13,990 bases of DNA from Candidatus Omnitrophota bacterium (GTDB lineage Bacteria; Omnitrophota; Gorgyraeia; Gygaellales; Profunditerraquicolaceae), in assembly GCA_028711825.1 (NCBI GenBank), contig JAQTRM010000031.1, positions 1 through 13,990 on the forward strand, in the 5' to 3' direction. The position numbers and the translations under genes were made by a program. The notes beneath the pieces were generated by a model. That model worked only from the letters and a program-made list of their open reading frames with translations, made no database searches and was not told the DNA's origin. This document shows, in pieces, positions 13,932-13,990 of this stretch. Positions within the stretch are counted from its first letter, which is position 1. Every line of letters begins with the position of its first letter.

Positions 13932-13990
13932 CCACAGACCTCGAGGGAACTGCGCCCGCCACAAACCGTGGCGAGGCTGCGCCCGCCACA
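13932..13990. repeat. Imperfect 27-bp tandem repeat running off the right edge
   Basis: Two adjacent 27-bp units (13932-13958 and 13959-13985), plus the first five bases of a third, share CCACA, ACC and CTGCGCCCG at the same offsets. CTGCGCCCGCCACA recurs exactly at 13950-13963 and 13977-13990. Unit 2 contains a short hairpin GCCAC/GTGGC (13958-13972). The period is nine codons, and on the minus strand a frame stays open from the edge to a TAA at 13870-13868, reading CGGRSLATV then CGGRSSLEV. It could be the tail of a repeat-containing gene or non-coding repeat DNA; the window ends too soon to tell. Confidence 0.65.

Noticed and set aside
13932..13990. CRISPR array at the right edge
   Set aside because: The units abut with no unique spacers between them and are only partly identical.

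Overview
The window is one unbroken directon. Eleven genes, all on the minus strand and read from right to left, fill almost every base between 1 and 13732. In transcription order they are: a PilZ-domain protein, hom, thrC, a stand-alone coaB, an ApgM-family gene, lysC, cimA, valS, nadC, uvrB, and coaX (cut by the left edge). Most junctions are overlaps or gaps of 0-9 nt (hom/thrC abut, cimA/valS share ATGA, valS/nadC overlap by 14 nt, uvrB/coaX by 20 nt). This points to one long transcript with translational coupling. The only larger internal gaps are 127 nt before lysC and 32 nt before cimA. No RNA gene, phage gene or transposase is visible.

The organism is a bacterium with mid-range GC, Shine-Dalgarno-led genes, a citramalate route to isoleucine, a type III pantothenate kinase, CoaB unfused from CoaC, and an ApgM-type protein inside a threonine cluster. 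This mix suits an uncultured lineage such as Omnitrophota or a relative, but that is inference from general resemblance and is not proven here.

Functionally, the right half is a threonine/isoleucine module. LysC phosphorylates aspartate, Hom makes homoserine, ThrC makes threonine, and CimA starts the pyruvate-to-isoleucine route. A GHMP-type homoserine kinase is absent, and the ApgM-family protein sits exactly where one is needed, so it is probably the homoserine kinase. The left half is housekeeping: valyl-tRNA synthetase, NAD synthesis (NadC), excision repair (UvrB) and coenzyme A synthesis (CoaX, with CoaB upstream).

The points most worth a second look are: (1) a textbook Shine-Dalgarno and in-frame ATG inside lysC that would make a separate 160-residue regulatory subunit; (2) the ApgM-family protein as homoserine kinase; (3) an extra segment of about 25 residues in ValRS whose DNA contains a tandem heptamer array (GCTGAAG/GCTGACA); (4) the gap before lysC, where one segment can pair with either of two partners; (5) a 15-bp perfect inverted repeat followed by an imperfect 27-bp tandem repeat at the right edge; (6) a predicted c-di-GMP receptor leading an amino-acid operon.

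The intergenic stretch 13733-13990 holds a possible extended -10 promoter, a structured leader for the PilZ gene, the inverted repeat and the tandem repeat.
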